Counted from the first letter of the stretch, positions 52,977 to 62,981 are shown. The stretch is DNA of 64,000 nt from Sphingomonas gei (GCF_004792685.1 NZ_SRXT01000003.1:248001-312000), one strand, 5' to 3'. The notes: a model not told the origin generated them from the sequence alone. Made by a program: numbers and translations.

Positions 52977-53299
52977 TGTTCAGCGCAAGCCCTTCATCCA
53001 CTCGATACGTCCGCTCGAGCGCCCCCCGTCGCATGAGATTTGAGCGACCAGAGGTAAAACCAGCGTTCGGGCCAAGGGATCCGGAAGTTTGTGTGAGAAC
53101 GTTCTTGAGAACGCTCACAATCTATGCTCTAACCGCGACATCCGAGGCGAAAGATCTCGGAAGAGGGGTGTTGGAAAGGTGATCGCGCGCGCCGCAAAGG
53201 CGTCTGTGCGTTGCTTCGGCCACGGCTAGACAGCGTTGTCAGTCGAGGGCCGCCCCCGCAGTATGATGCCCGTTCGAGGGGCAAGGAGCGAGGGGCGAA
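52977..53299. other. 323-bp divergent intergenic region
   Basis: Apart from the operator cluster at 53092-53119, I recognise nothing. No gene of credible length uses the region, and the promoters of the kinase and GH3 genes are presumably here. Confidence 0.5.
53092..53119. promoter_or_regulatory. Overlapping LacI-type operators before GH3 (second copy)
   Basis: TGTGAG and CTCACA bound a 28-bp element containing AGAACGTTCT and, overlapping at the end, the imperfect palindrome TGAGAACGCTCA. Two sites in tandem suggest cooperative binding by the local LacI regulator, encoded 8.8 kb downstream. Confidence 0.55.
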
Positions 53300-55564
53300 A
53301 TGCAGTCGAGTCTGGTTAGCGCAGCCCGGTCGTGGGCGATGATCGCCATGATCGCGGCGGTGCCCGCAGCGGCGCAGATTCAAGAACCCGCCCCGGTCGC
53401 CGTCCCGCGTCCCTGGTCGGACGCTACGCTCTCGCCGGCGGGCCGCGCCGAAATGCTGCTTGCGGTGATGACGCTCGAGGAGAAGCTCGCGCTCGTCTAC
53501 ACGTGGTTTCCGCCGATGGCGAAGGACCCGGCTGCGCCGGCGGACCTGATCCCGTCGGCGGGCCATCAGCCCGCTATCCCGCGGCTTGGCATCCCCGCGC
53601 TGCGCGCGACCGACGCCAGCCTCGGCGTCGCCAACCAGGTCGAGCAGCGCAAGGGCGATGTCGCCACCGCTTTGCCCTCGGGCCTCGCGCTCGCCGCCAG
53701 CTTCGATCCGCAGCTCGCTTTCGCCAGCGGCGCGATGATCGGCAGCGAGGCGCGGGCCAAGCGCTTCAACGTGATGCTCGCCGGGGGCGTCAACCTCACA
53801 CGGGATCCATGGGGCGGGCGCAATTTCGAATATCTCGGCGAGGATCCGTTGCTCGCCGGCACCATGGCAGGCGAATCGATCCGCGGCATCCAGTCCAACC
53901 ATATCGTCTCGACGATCAAGCATTACGCGCTCAACGCCCAGGAGACCGGGCGGATGATCCTGGATGCGCGGATCGACGAGGCGGCATTCCGCGAGAGCGA
54001 CCTTCTCGCCTTTCGCATCGCGATCGAGCGCGGTCAGCCCGGCTCGGTGATGTGCGCTTATAATCGGGTCGGCGGCGACTATGCCTGTGAGAATGACTGG
54101 CTGCTCAATCATGTGCTGAAGGGCGACTGGGGCTATCGCGGCTGGGTGATGTCGGACTGGGGGGCGGTCCACTCCACGGTCCGCGCCGCACGCAACGGGC
54201 TCGATCAGCAATCGGGCGGCGAGCTCGACACGCACCCCTTCTTCCGCGCCGATCTGCGCAAGGCGGTCGAAAGTGGCCAGCTGCCCGCCGCGCGGCTCGA
54301 CGACATGGTTCGCCGCATCCTGTTCGGCACTTTCTCGGTCGGTGTGATGGACGCACCGGTGGTCCAAAGGGCGCAGCCGCTCGATTACGCGAAGAATGCC
54401 GATATTGCCCAGCGCGCCGCCGAGGCGGGGATCGTGCTGCTGAAGAACGAGCGCGGCATGCTCCCGCTGGCCAGAACGGCGGAGCGCATCGTGCTGATCG
54501 GCGGGCACGCCGATGTCGGCGTGCTCTCAGGCGGCGGCTCGAGCCAAGTCCGCTCGGTCGGCGGTGCGCCAGTCGAAATTCCGCTCGCTGGCGGTGCTGC
54601 CGCCTCGTTTGTGCGCCGCACCTGGCACGCCTCGTCGCCGCTTGCCGCGATCCGCGCACTCGCGCCGCGCGCGTCGGTGCAGTTCGTCGATGGCAGCGAC
54701 CCTGCCGCCGCTGCAGCCGCCGCGCGCGGTGCCGATCTGGCGATCGTCGTCGCCACCAAATGGACCACCGAGGCCGAAGACCCTGAAGGCATCGCGCTCG
54801 AAGGCAATCAGGACGCGCTGATCGCCGCGGTCGCCGCCGCCAATCCGAAGACCGCCGTGGTGCTCACCACCGCGGGGCCCGTGCTGATGCCGTGGATCGA
54901 TCGGGTACCCGCTGTGCTCGCCGCCTGGTATCCCGGCCAGCGCGGCGGCGAGGCGATCGCGCGCGTGCTGTTCGGCGAGGTCAATCCTTCGGGCCGTCTG
55001 CCGATCACCTTCCCCGCCGCCACGTCGCAGGCCCCGCGCCCTCAGGTCCCTGGCATGGAGCAGGTGCTCGCCGATCCGAAGCACGGCGAGGACGCGCGCG
55101 CTCTCAAGCCCTTCGAGGTCCAGTATCGCGAAGGCTCGGACGTCGGCTATCGCTGGTATGCCCGGCAGGGCCAGAAGCCGCTCTTCGCCTTCGGTCACGG
55201 GCTTTCCTACACGCGCTTCGAGTATGCGAAGCTGCGCGCCGAAGGCGGCGACGGCCTCAAGGTCAGCTTCGATGTCACCAATCGCGGCAAGCGTGCGGGC
55301 GCCGACGTGCCCCAGCTCTATGTCACGCCGCGCGATGGATCGCGGGCGCCGCGCCTCGCCGGCTTCGAGCGCGTGATGCTTCAGCCAGGGGAGACGCGCC
55401 GCATCACCCTGACCGCCGATCCACGCGTGATCGCGGATTATGACGTGGCGCTGCCCGGCTATCGGGTCGCGCCCGGGAATTATCGCGTGTCGATTTCGCG
55501 GGATGCCGGACAGCCGGTGCTCACGGCAATTGCGCAACTGCAGGAGCGCCAGCTGGCGCCCTGA
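53300..55564 (+). CDS. GH3 glycosidase (second copy), secreted
   Basis: 754 residues with a signal peptide ending in VPAAAQ. Catalytic features: KHYALNAQETGR in the barrel and the nucleophile Asp286 in WVMSDWGAVHST. The second domain has GLALEGNQ-like and AAWYPGQRGGEAIARVLFG segments, and a fibronectin-type domain (VSFDVTNRGKRAGADVPQLY) ends the protein. It is a beta-glucosidase or beta-xylosidase by family; the WG after the nucleophile is common to beta-glucosidases. It is followed by the second TonB receptor after 63 bp and is probably co-transcribed. Confidence 0.92.
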   Translation: MQSSLVSAARSWAMIAMIAAVPAAAQIQEPAPVAVPRPWSDATLSPAGRAEMLLAVMTLEEKLALVYTWFPPMAKDPAAPADLIPSAGHQPAIPRLGIPALRATDASLGVANQVEQRKGDVATALPSGLALAASFDPQLAFASGAMIGSEARAKRFNVMLAGGVNLTRDPWGGRNFEYLGEDPLLAGTMAGESIRGIQSNHIVSTIKHYALNAQETGRMILDARIDEAAFRESDLLAFRIAIERGQPGSVMCAYNRVGGDYACENDWLLNHVLKGDWGYRGWVMSDWGAVHSTVRAARNGLDQQSGGELDTHPFFRADLRKAVESGQLPAARLDDMVRRILFGTFSVGVMDAPVVQRAQPLDYAKNADIAQRAAEAGIVLLKNERGMLPLARTAERIVLIGGHADVGVLSGGGSSQVRSVGGAPVEIPLAGGAAASFVRRTWHASSPLAAIRALAPRASVQFVDGSDPAAAAAAARGADLAIVVATKWTTEAEDPEGIALEGNQDALIAAVAAANPKTAVVLTTAGPVLMPWIDRVPAVLAAWYPGQRGGEAIARVLFGEVNPSGRLPITFPAATSQAPRPQVPGMEQVLADPKHGEDARALKPFEVQYREGSDVGYRWYARQGQKPLFAFGHGLSYTRFEYAKLRAEGGDGLKVSFDVTNRGKRAGADVPQLYVTPRDGSRAPRLAGFERVMLQPGETRRITLTADPRVIADYDVALPGYRVAPGNYRVSISRDAGQPVLTAIAQLQERQLAP

Positions 55565-55627
55565 GAAAGAAAACCTGGAGCGACGGGACGCAACAAAACG
55601 CCCGCCAGGCAAATCGGGAGGAAGAGA

Positions 55628-58600
55628 ATGAAGAAGGGGTTATCAGGGGTAATCGTCGGGTTGCTGACCAGCACGGCGCTTGTCGGCCCGGCTTGGGCGC
55701 AGGACGCGGTCGCGCCCGCGGTGCAGCAGAATCCGGAGGGCGGCGAGGCTCAGGGCGAGGAAATCCTCGTCACCGGCATTCGCGCCTCGCAGGAAGCTGC
55801 GGTGGACATCAAGCGGAACGAAGTCGCGATCGTCGATGCCATCTCGGCGGAGGACATCGGCAAGCTGCCCGACGTGACGATCGTCGACGCGCTGCAGCGC
55901 ATCTCCGGCGTCCAGATCCAGCGCAACGCGGGCGAGGGCACCAACGTCAACATCCGCGGCCTGCCGCAGGTCATCACTCTGCTCAACGGCGAGCAGTATC
56001 TGAGCCCAGGCAACCTTGGCGAGGCGCGGCCGAACCTCAACGACTTGCCCGCGCAGCTGATGAATCAGGTGCTTGTGTTCAAATCGACTGACACCAGGAA
56101 TGCGCTTTCGGGCATTTCGGGCACCGTCGACCTGCGCACCCGGCGTCCGTTCGATCTCGACAAGGGGCTCACGCTGTCGGGCCAGGCCGAATATTCGCGT
56201 GGCGACTATACCAAGGAAAACGACTATCTGGTCAGCGGCCTCATCGCGTGGCGCAACGAGAATTTCGGCGCGATGCTCTCCGCGGTGAAGAGCAACTCCA
56301 ACCTGGGCAACAACTATGCCGGGATTGCCGGCGGGCCCTTCGGCAACAACGACTGGGGCGGCTCGGGGCCCAACTGGATCTCGCCGCACGGCTATGAGTT
56401 CTTCAATCGCGTCGTCGAGCGGGATCGCCTGGGCATCAACGGCGCGGTCCAGCTAAAGTTCGGCGAGGGCTTCACGCTCTCAGGTGAGGTCTTTCACACC
56501 GAGTTCACCGAGCACAATCGCGCCGCGGGGATCAACATCTCGAACCGCTGGAGCGGCCTTGGCTGGACCAACCCCACTGCATCCTCGGATTCGGGTCAGG
56601 TCGCCGGCAACGGCCAGCCGTGGCTCGACGTCGACGAGTATGACCTCAACGTCTGGTGGCTGAACAGCTTCACGGTAAACCGAACGACCAAGTCGAAGGC
56701 TACCAACTATAATTTGCAGCTCGACTACGACAACGAGAGCAACTTCAAGTTCTCGGCGCGGGCGATGCGCGCGGACGCAAATTTCCGCAGCATCAACGGC
56801 CAGGTCCAGGGCGATATGAGCAACTGGCGCCAGACCAACACCTTCACCCTGTTCCGCGACGCCAACGATCCCACGCGCGGGCCGTTCTATCCTGCCAACA
56901 TCGCCGCGCAGTTCCCGGCGTCGCGCTATACCAATGGAGTCGTGGGCTCGAACGGCGGGCGCTATATCGATCCTAACCCGCTCGGCTATGGCCAGAACCC
57001 GCAGATCCATCTGGATATCGGCGGGGATCATCCTGTGCTCAGCGGTTTCCAGAATCCGATCAGTGGCGGCCTCGGTACGCGTCCGTTGAGCGAATATATG
57101 GCGAATCTCGACAGCTACGCCGTCGGTGCCTTCTCGTCGGAGGGCAATCAGGAGAACAATTCCGATCTCGGCGTCTTCCGGGCCGACGGCTCGTACGAGT
57201 TCGACGACGACGGGCTGTTCGGGGCGTTCAAGCGGATCGATGTCGGGGTCCGGCGCAGCGATCGCAGCGTCCAGATCCGCGCGTTCCACTTGTTCTCGAA
57301 CTTCTACGGCGGCAACGGCGCCACCGTCGCCGAGGGCTGCGGTGCGCAGTGGAAGGCAATCGACGTGGTGATGAACCAGGCCGGCTGCCAGGCGGGCGAG
57401 CAAGTGGCGAACCCGGCGTTCAACCCCGGGCTACCGGTCAGCGCGACCAATCCGACCACGGTGTTCCAGGGCTATACGGTCAACAAGCCGACCAAGCTCA
57501 ACGAGTATAACAACGTCTATTTCCTCACCAATCTCGGTGGGGTGAGCTCGGGGATTCCCGGTTTCTGGGTCGCCGATCCACGCGACTTCGACGATGCCAA
57601 GGCTTTCCATGAGCGCGTGTTCGGTGGTGCCGACGAGGTCATCATCCCCGGCCGGACGTATGACGTCGATCTGGTCGAGGAGAGCGCGTACCTCAACACC
57701 TCGTTCAAGACCGGTATCTTCAGCGCGGCGATCGGCGGCAAGATCATCAATACCAAGCTGACCGTGAAGCAGAACATCACCGGTCCGACGCGCAGCTATG
57801 GCGACACCAATACCGACGAAGGCGACACCGTTACCCGCCGCGACTATGTCGATTTCCTGCCGGCGGTGAATCTCAGTGCCGATATCACGCAGAACCTCCG
57901 TCTGCGCGCGTCGTTCGCCAAGACGATGCTCCCGCTCGATCTGGGCAATTACGGCGGCGGGCTCACCATCTCGACGGCGGACTCGCTCTGCCCCAAGCCG
58001 GGCGATCCCCCGCCGCCGGCCGACGCGGCGCCTTGTGGCGTGCGCCAGGTCACCGGTGCCAATTCGAGCGGCAACCCATACCTCAATCCGTGGCGCTCGA
58101 ATAATTACGATCTCGCGATCGAATATTATCTGGGCCGCGGCACGCTGTTCAACGTCAGCCTGTTCAAACTCGACATCAACAGCTTTGTCCGCACCACCAC
58201 CACCAATACCGGCCGCTTCCCCGATCAGGACGGCGTGATCCGCCGGACGGTTCCGGTCACGCAGCCGGCACAGGGCGAGGGCGGGTCGCTGCAGGGTGTC
58301 GAGGTCGGTGCCAAGATCGCGTTCAGCGATTTGATCCAGGGCGGCTTGCTGAGCAACTTCGGCATCGATGCGAACTACACCTTCTCCGACAGCAAGCAGA
58401 CCGACAAGGGCCTTGACGGCGAGGAACTGCCCTTCCCGGACAATTCCAAACACCAGGTGAACCTGGTCGGCTGGTATCAGGACGATGCACTGCAGGTCCG
58501 TGTCGCGTATAATTACCGTACGCCGCGGCTTTCCACGACATTCGGCGCCATTCCTATCTTCCAGGACACGGCACAGTATGTCGACGCGAATATCACGTAC

Positions 58601-58756
58601 AATATCAACGATAATTTCGCTTTGTACGCGAACGCTTCGAATATCTTCGGTGAGATCGAGCGATACTACTTCCAGTTCGACAAGGACTCGAAGCAGTTCC
58701 ACTCGCAGAATGAGTTCGAGCCGCGTTATTCGGCGGGCGTTCGCGTTCGCTTCTAA
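55628..58756 (+). CDS. TonB-dependent receptor (TonB-Xanth-Caul family)
   Basis: 1042 residues. Signal peptide MKKGLSGVIVGLLTSTALVG ends near AWAQ; the TonB box region reads EEILVTGIR; the plug has the family-typical EDIGKLPDVTIVDALQRISG and VNIRGLPQVITLLNG segments, and the barrel ends in SAGVRVRF. These receptors, frequent in Caulobacter, Xanthomonas and sphingomonads, import oligosaccharides with TonB/ExbBD energy. The start has GGGAGGAAGAG upstream, a strong ribosome site. A terminator follows the stop. Confidence 0.95.
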   Translation: MKKGLSGVIVGLLTSTALVGPAWAQDAVAPAVQQNPEGGEAQGEEILVTGIRASQEAAVDIKRNEVAIVDAISAEDIGKLPDVTIVDALQRISGVQIQRNAGEGTNVNIRGLPQVITLLNGEQYLSPGNLGEARPNLNDLPAQLMNQVLVFKSTDTRNALSGISGTVDLRTRRPFDLDKGLTLSGQAEYSRGDYTKENDYLVSGLIAWRNENFGAMLSAVKSNSNLGNNYAGIAGGPFGNNDWGGSGPNWISPHGYEFFNRVVERDRLGINGAVQLKFGEGFTLSGEVFHTEFTEHNRAAGINISNRWSGLGWTNPTASSDSGQVAGNGQPWLDVDEYDLNVWWLNSFTVNRTTKSKATNYNLQLDYDNESNFKFSARAMRADANFRSINGQVQGDMSNWRQTNTFTLFRDANDPTRGPFYPANIAAQFPASRYTNGVVGSNGGRYIDPNPLGYGQNPQIHLDIGGDHPVLSGFQNPISGGLGTRPLSEYMANLDSYAVGAFSSEGNQENNSDLGVFRADGSYEFDDDGLFGAFKRIDVGVRRSDRSVQIRAFHLFSNFYGGNGATVAEGCGAQWKAIDVVMNQAGCQAGEQVANPAFNPGLPVSATNPTTVFQGYTVNKPTKLNEYNNVYFLTNLGGVSSGIPGFWVADPRDFDDAKAFHERVFGGADEVIIPGRTYDVDLVEESAYLNTSFKTGIFSAAIGGKIINTKLTVKQNITGPTRSYGDTNTDEGDTVTRRDYVDFLPAVNLSADITQNLRLRASFAKTMLPLDLGNYGGGLTISTADSLCPKPGDPPPPADAAPCGVRQVTGANSSGNPYLNPWRSNNYDLAIEYYLGRGTLFNVSLFKLDINSFVRTTTTNTGRFPDQDGVIRRTVPVTQPAQGEGGSLQGVEVGAKIAFSDLIQGGLLSNFGIDANYTFSDSKQTDKGLDGEELPFPDNSKHQVNLVGWYQDDALQVRVAYNYRTPRLSTTFGAIPIFQDTAQYVDANITYNINDNFALYANASNIFGEIERYYFQFDKDSKQFHSQNEFEPRYSAGVRVRF

Positions 58757-58770
58757 GAGCCAACCCTCCT

Positions 58771-58805
58771 GGGTCGGCGGCATTGCGCCGTCGGCCCATT
58801 TTTTT
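58771..58805 (+). terminator. Intrinsic terminator after the second receptor
   Basis: A 10-bp stem GGGTCGGCGG / CCGTCGGCCC (two G-U pairs) is followed by seven T residues. It separates the strongly expressed receptor from the halogenase-like genes, which start 62 bp later. Confidence 0.75.
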
Positions 58806-58867
58806 GACTGGGCCGACAGGCGATGGTTTCGCTTGCGGTGCAGCGATCAAGAAGATCAGATACGACC

Positions 58868-60403
58868 ATGGGCAACCGGGGAAGCGCAGCGAACGCAATC
58901 GAGCGTGTCGTCATCGTCGGGGGAGGCACCGCCGGCTGGATGGCAGCCGCTGCGCTTTCGGCGCATCTGGCTGGAACCGGCGTGTCGATCACGCTGGTCG
59001 AAAGCTCGGACATCGGCACGATCGGCGTCGGCGAGGCGACGATCCCCACCATCCGCCGTTTCTACGCCGCGCTCGGCATGTCCGACGCCGAAGTGATGCA
59101 GGCGTGTCAGGCAACCGCCAAGCTCGGTATCCGCTTCGTCGACTGGCTGCGCCCGGGGCACGATTTCGTTCATCCCTTCGGTCGCTTCGGGCAGGATCTG
59201 AAGGGCATCGACTTCCACCATTATTGGCGCAAGGCGCGCGATGCGGGCGATCCCGCGCCGCTTGGCGACTATTCGCTCGGCGCGCTGCTGGCGAGCGAAG
59301 GGCATGCCACCTTGCCCGCGCCCAATCCGGCCTCGCAGCTCGGCATCTTCGACTGGGCGCTGCACTTCGACGCGGCGTTGTTCGCACAGCATATGCGCCG
59401 TTTCGCCGAGAAGATGGGCGTCACGCGTATCGATGCGCGCATCGTCGACGTCGGGCTGCGCGGCGAAGACGGCTTCATCGACACGCTGACGCTGGATAGC
59501 GGCGTGCGGGTACGGGGCGATCTGTTCGTGGATTGCTCGGGCTTCCGCGCGCTGCTGCTCGGCGAGGCGCTCGGCGTTGCATATGAAAGCTGGTCGCATT
59601 GGCTGCTCTGCGACGGTGCCTTCGCCGTACAGAGCGAGCGAGCAGGCGATCCTCCCTCCTGCACCACCGTCACCGCCCGCAGCGCCGGCTGGCAGTGGCG
59701 CATCCCGCTGCGCCAGCGCGAGGGCAACGGCCTCGTCTTTTCCAGCCGCTTCCAGAGCGATGATGACGCACGGAACGAACTGCTGGCGAATGTCCCCGGC
59801 AAGCCGGTGATGGAGCCCCGCCGCCTTCGCTTCACGCCTGGCCGCCGCCAGGTCGCCTGGAAAAAGAACTGCGTCGCGTTGGGCCTTGCCTCGGGCTTTC
59901 TGGAGCCGCTAGAATCCACCAGTATCGCGTTGATCGAAACCGGGATCGAGCGCCTCAAATCCTTGTTCCCGGATAAGGATTTCGATCCTGCCGTGACCGG
60001 CGAATATAACGAGCAATCGGCCGAGGAGATGGAACGCGTCCGCGACTTCCTGATCCTGCACTACAAGCTCAACGGGCGGCCTGGTCCGTTCTGGCAGGCC
60101 TGCCGCGCGATGGAAGTGCCCGAGAGCCTGAACGGCAAGCTGGCTTTGTGGCGCGCACGCGGCGCCTTTGTCCGCTATCGCTGGGAGATGTTCTCTCCCG
60201 CAAGCTGGCTGGCCATCTATGCCGGCTTCGAAGACCTGCCCGATCGCATCGATCCCGCCGTGGCCGGGCTCGACGCGGACCAGTTGCGACGCTCGCTCGA
60301 GGGGATGCGGCGCTCCTTGCAGGAGACGGTCGCCGATACGCCGAGCCATCGGGAATTCCTCGAGATCATGGACGGCGCCGCCGCACAGGGGCGGGCGGCG
60401 TGA
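58868..60403 (+). CDS. Flavin-dependent (tryptophan) halogenase-like protein A
   Basis: 511 residues from the ATG at 58868. The FAD-binding GGGTAGWMAA (residues 18-27), the halogenase lysine Lys85 in ATAKLGIRF, the family motif WQWRIP (275-280) and SGFLEPLEST are all present, so the active site of a flavin halogenase is intact. The closest described architecture is the receptor-linked branch that includes BrvH of Brevundimonas and Xcc4156 of Xanthomonas, whose natural substrates are unknown. Reduced flavin and an oxygen-derived hypohalous acid would be used in the cytoplasm. It overlaps the next gene by 4 bases. Confidence 0.9.
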   Translation: MGNRGSAANAIERVVIVGGGTAGWMAAAALSAHLAGTGVSITLVESSDIGTIGVGEATIPTIRRFYAALGMSDAEVMQACQATAKLGIRFVDWLRPGHDFVHPFGRFGQDLKGIDFHHYWRKARDAGDPAPLGDYSLGALLASEGHATLPAPNPASQLGIFDWALHFDAALFAQHMRRFAEKMGVTRIDARIVDVGLRGEDGFIDTLTLDSGVRVRGDLFVDCSGFRALLLGEALGVAYESWSHWLLCDGAFAVQSERAGDPPSCTTVTARSAGWQWRIPLRQREGNGLVFSSRFQSDDDARNELLANVPGKPVMEPRRLRFTPGRRQVAWKKNCVALGLASGFLEPLESTSIALIETGIERLKSLFPDKDFDPAVTGEYNEQSAEEMERVRDFLILHYKLNGRPGPFWQACRAMEVPESLNGKLALWRARGAFVRYRWEMFSPASWLAIYAGFEDLPDRIDPAVAGLDADQLRRSLEGMRRSLQETVADTPSHREFLEIMDGAAAQGRAA

Positions 60404-61932
60404 GGGCTCCCGACGCACTCCGCAAAGTCTGTATCGTCGGCGGCGGCACCGCGGGCTGGATCGCCGCCGCGGTGATGGCACACCACTTCAAGGGCAAATT
60501 GTTCGAGATCGTGCTGGTCGAGAGCGACGATATCGGCACGATCGGTGTCGGCGAATCAACCATCCCGCCCTTCATGGAACTGATCGCCAAGCTCGACATA
60601 AACGAGCAGGACTTCGTCCGAGCGACCCAGGCGAGTTTCAAGCTGGGAATCGAATTCGAGGACTGGCACCGCAAAGGCGAGCGCTATTTCCACCCCTTCG
60701 GGACGATCGGTCAGCAAGTCGAACTCAGCGAATTCTACCAATGCTGGCTCAAGGCCAGGCTTGCCGGCCAGCCCTTCGAACTGATGGACTTCGCCCCCGC
60801 GGCGGCAATGGCGCGGAGCGGACGTTTCATGCTGCCGTTCAAGGCACACAAGACCCCGGTCGGCGGCGCCGCCTATGCGCTGCATGTCGATGCCAAGCGC
60901 GTCGCCCGGTTCCTGCGCGCGCACGCCGAGGACCGCGGCGTGAAGCGCTGCGAAGGCATCGTCTCCGACGTGCGGCTGGACGATCGCGGATTTGTCGATA
61001 CTCTGGTGCTCAAGGATGGCCGCGAAGTCGCCGCCGACTTCTTCATCGATTGTTCGGGTTTCCGCGCGCTGTTGATCGAGAAGGCGCTTGGGGTCGGCTA
61101 TGAAGACTGGTCCGAGTGGCTTTTCTGCGATCGCGCGATCGCCGCGCAGACGCTGAATGTCGGCGCGCCACGCCCCTATACGCTGGCACAGGCGCAAGAC
61201 TCGGGATGGCGCTGGCGCATTCCGCTCCAGCACCGCACCGGCAACGGCCATGTCTTCTGCAGCGAGTTTCTCTCAGACGACGAGGCCACGCGGATCCTGC
61301 TCGATCAGGTCGAGGGCGAAGTCGTCGCTGGGCCGATGGTGGTACCGTTCAAGACCGGCATGCGTCAGAAAATCTGGCACAGGAACGTGCTCTCGCTCGG
61401 GCTCGCATCGGGCTTCATCGAACCGCTCGAATCGACTGCGATCCACCTTATCTATCGCGGGATGGACTTCTTCTTCCGTTATCTGCCCGACCGGAACTGC
61501 GATCCGCGTCTTGCGATCGAATATAACCGACGCATGGCCGCGGATTACACCGAAATCCGCGACTTCATCATCCTCCATTATTGCACCACCCAGCGAGACG
61601 ACACGCCGTTCTGGCGCAAGTGCCGCGACATGACGTTGCCCGACAGCCTTCACGAGCGAATCGCACTTTTCCGCACTAACGGCGTGCTGCGCGAGGGGCT
61701 GGACGAGCTGTTCCGCGCGGTCAGCTGGCATTCGGTGTTCGAAGGGATGGGGATCCGCCCACCGACCTATCACCCGCTCGTCGATCGCATCGACGAAGCT
61801 AAGCTGTTCGATGGCATGAACATGCTCCGCGCGCAGCTCGGCCAAGTTGTCGCGTCGCTTCCCACCCACCAGCAGTTCATCGATGCGCATTGCCGCGCCG
61901 ATGCCGTCGATTTGGGACAGCCGGGACGTTGA
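60400..61932 (+). CDS. Flavin-dependent halogenase-like protein B
   Basis: 510 residues from a GTG overlapping the stop of protein A (GTGA). FAD motif GGGTAGWIAA (14-23), the lysine Lys81 in ASFKLGIEFEDW, WRWRIP at 270-275 and SGFIEPLESTA are conserved, so both copies look active. It is only distantly similar to copy A across the middle (residues 120-220), arguing for an old duplication with different substrates. Its stop overlaps the LacI gene start (TGATG), linking the halogenase pair with regulation of the locus. Confidence 0.9.
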   Translation: MRAPDALRKVCIVGGGTAGWIAAAVMAHHFKGKLFEIVLVESDDIGTIGVGESTIPPFMELIAKLDINEQDFVRATQASFKLGIEFEDWHRKGERYFHPFGTIGQQVELSEFYQCWLKARLAGQPFELMDFAPAAAMARSGRFMLPFKAHKTPVGGAAYALHVDAKRVARFLRAHAEDRGVKRCEGIVSDVRLDDRGFVDTLVLKDGREVAADFFIDCSGFRALLIEKALGVGYEDWSEWLFCDRAIAAQTLNVGAPRPYTLAQAQDSGWRWRIPLQHRTGNGHVFCSEFLSDDEATRILLDQVEGEVVAGPMVVPFKTGMRQKIWHRNVLSLGLASGFIEPLESTAIHLIYRGMDFFFRYLPDRNCDPRLAIEYNRRMAADYTEIRDFIILHYCTTQRDDTPFWRKCRDMTLPDSLHERIALFRTNGVLREGLDELFRAVSWHSVFEGMGIRPPTYHPLVDRIDEAKLFDGMNMLRAQLGQVVASLPTHQQFIDAHCRADAVDLGQPGR

Positions 61933-62981
61933 TGCACAAGAAGAGCGCGATCACGATCAAGCACGTTGCGGCGGAAGCTGGAGTCTCCTTCCAGACCGTG
62001 TCGCGTGTGATCAACGACGGCCCCAATGTTACGCCTGCCATGCGCGAACGCGTAATGAATGCAGTCGACAAATTGGGCTATGTTCCGAGCCTCGCCGCGC
62101 GGCGGCTGGGTGGTTCGCGCTCCTATCTGGTTCTAGCTTTCAACGATCGGCGCCCGACGCTCGAGGGCTGGGAGTCACGGCGCGGCAACGACTGGGTCGA
62201 TCAGATGCTCTATGGCGGCATGCTCAAATGCGCGGAGCACGGCTACCGCATGCTCTTCGAGCTGGTCGATTCGCACTCCGACCAACTCGAGGCTCAGGTC
62301 CAGGCGGCGCTGTCCGCGCTGCATCCCGACGGAGTGATCCTGACGCCGCCGCACAGCGACGACGCGCGGATCACCCAGCTCCTCCACCGCAACGGCCTTG
62401 CCTTTGCCCGACTGGGTTCGCGCCGCGAGGGGGACGGCTGCGCAGTCTATATGGATGACGAGGCGGCGGCCCGCGCCGCCGTCAAATATCTTCTCGACCT
62501 CGGCCACAACCGTATCGCCTATGTCGAAGGGCACCCCGAATATGCGATCAGCGGCGATCGCCTGCGCGGCTTCCGCGGCGCGATCGAGAGCCGAGGATTG
62601 CAGATTAACCCCGAATATCTGCAGCCTGGCGACTTTACCTATGAAGCCGGGACGCGCGCGATGGCGGCACTCGCAGCGCTCCCCGTCCCGCCGACAGCAG
62701 TGCTGGCGAGCAGCGACGAGATGGCATTGGGAGTGCTGCATGCTGCTGCGCCGCTTGGATTTTCCGTGCCGGGAGACCTCTCCGTGGTCAGCTTCGACGA
62801 CACCCCGACCGTCCGCATGAGCGTGCCTTCGCTCACTGCGATCCGGCAGCCGATCGCGGCGATGACCGCCAAGGCCGCCGATTTACTTATTGCAGGAAAA
62901 ATCAATAATTTAGAGGGGAATAGTCGGCATTTGCTGCCGTTTGATTTCATCGTTCGGGACTCGACGGCACCGCCGCGTTGA
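61932..62981 (+). CDS. LacI-family transcriptional regulator 2
   Basis: 349 residues; the start (TGATG overlap) places the headpiece at the N-terminus (AITIKHVAAEAGVSFQTVSR, then LGYVPSLAARRLGGSR). The ligand domain has SYLVLAFNDRRPT, an effector pocket around YMDDEAAARAAVKYLLDLGH and AVLASSDEMALGVLHAAAPL. Co-transcribed with the halogenase-like pair. The probable operators are the AGAACGTTCT sites before GH3 and in the first receptor region. The AT-rich last 30 codons (IAGKINNLEGNSR) differ in composition from the rest. Confidence 0.92.
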   Translation: MHKKSAITIKHVAAEAGVSFQTVSRVINDGPNVTPAMRERVMNAVDKLGYVPSLAARRLGGSRSYLVLAFNDRRPTLEGWESRRGNDWVDQMLYGGMLKCAEHGYRMLFELVDSHSDQLEAQVQAALSALHPDGVILTPPHSDDARITQLLHRNGLAFARLGSRREGDGCAVYMDDEAAARAAVKYLLDLGHNRIAYVEGHPEYAISGDRLRGFRGAIESRGLQINPEYLQPGDFTYEAGTRAMAALAALPVPPTAVLASSDEMALGVLHAAAPLGFSVPGDLSVVSFDDTPTVRMSVPSLTAIRQPIAAMTAKAADLLIAGKINNLEGNSRHLLPFDFIVRDSTAPPR

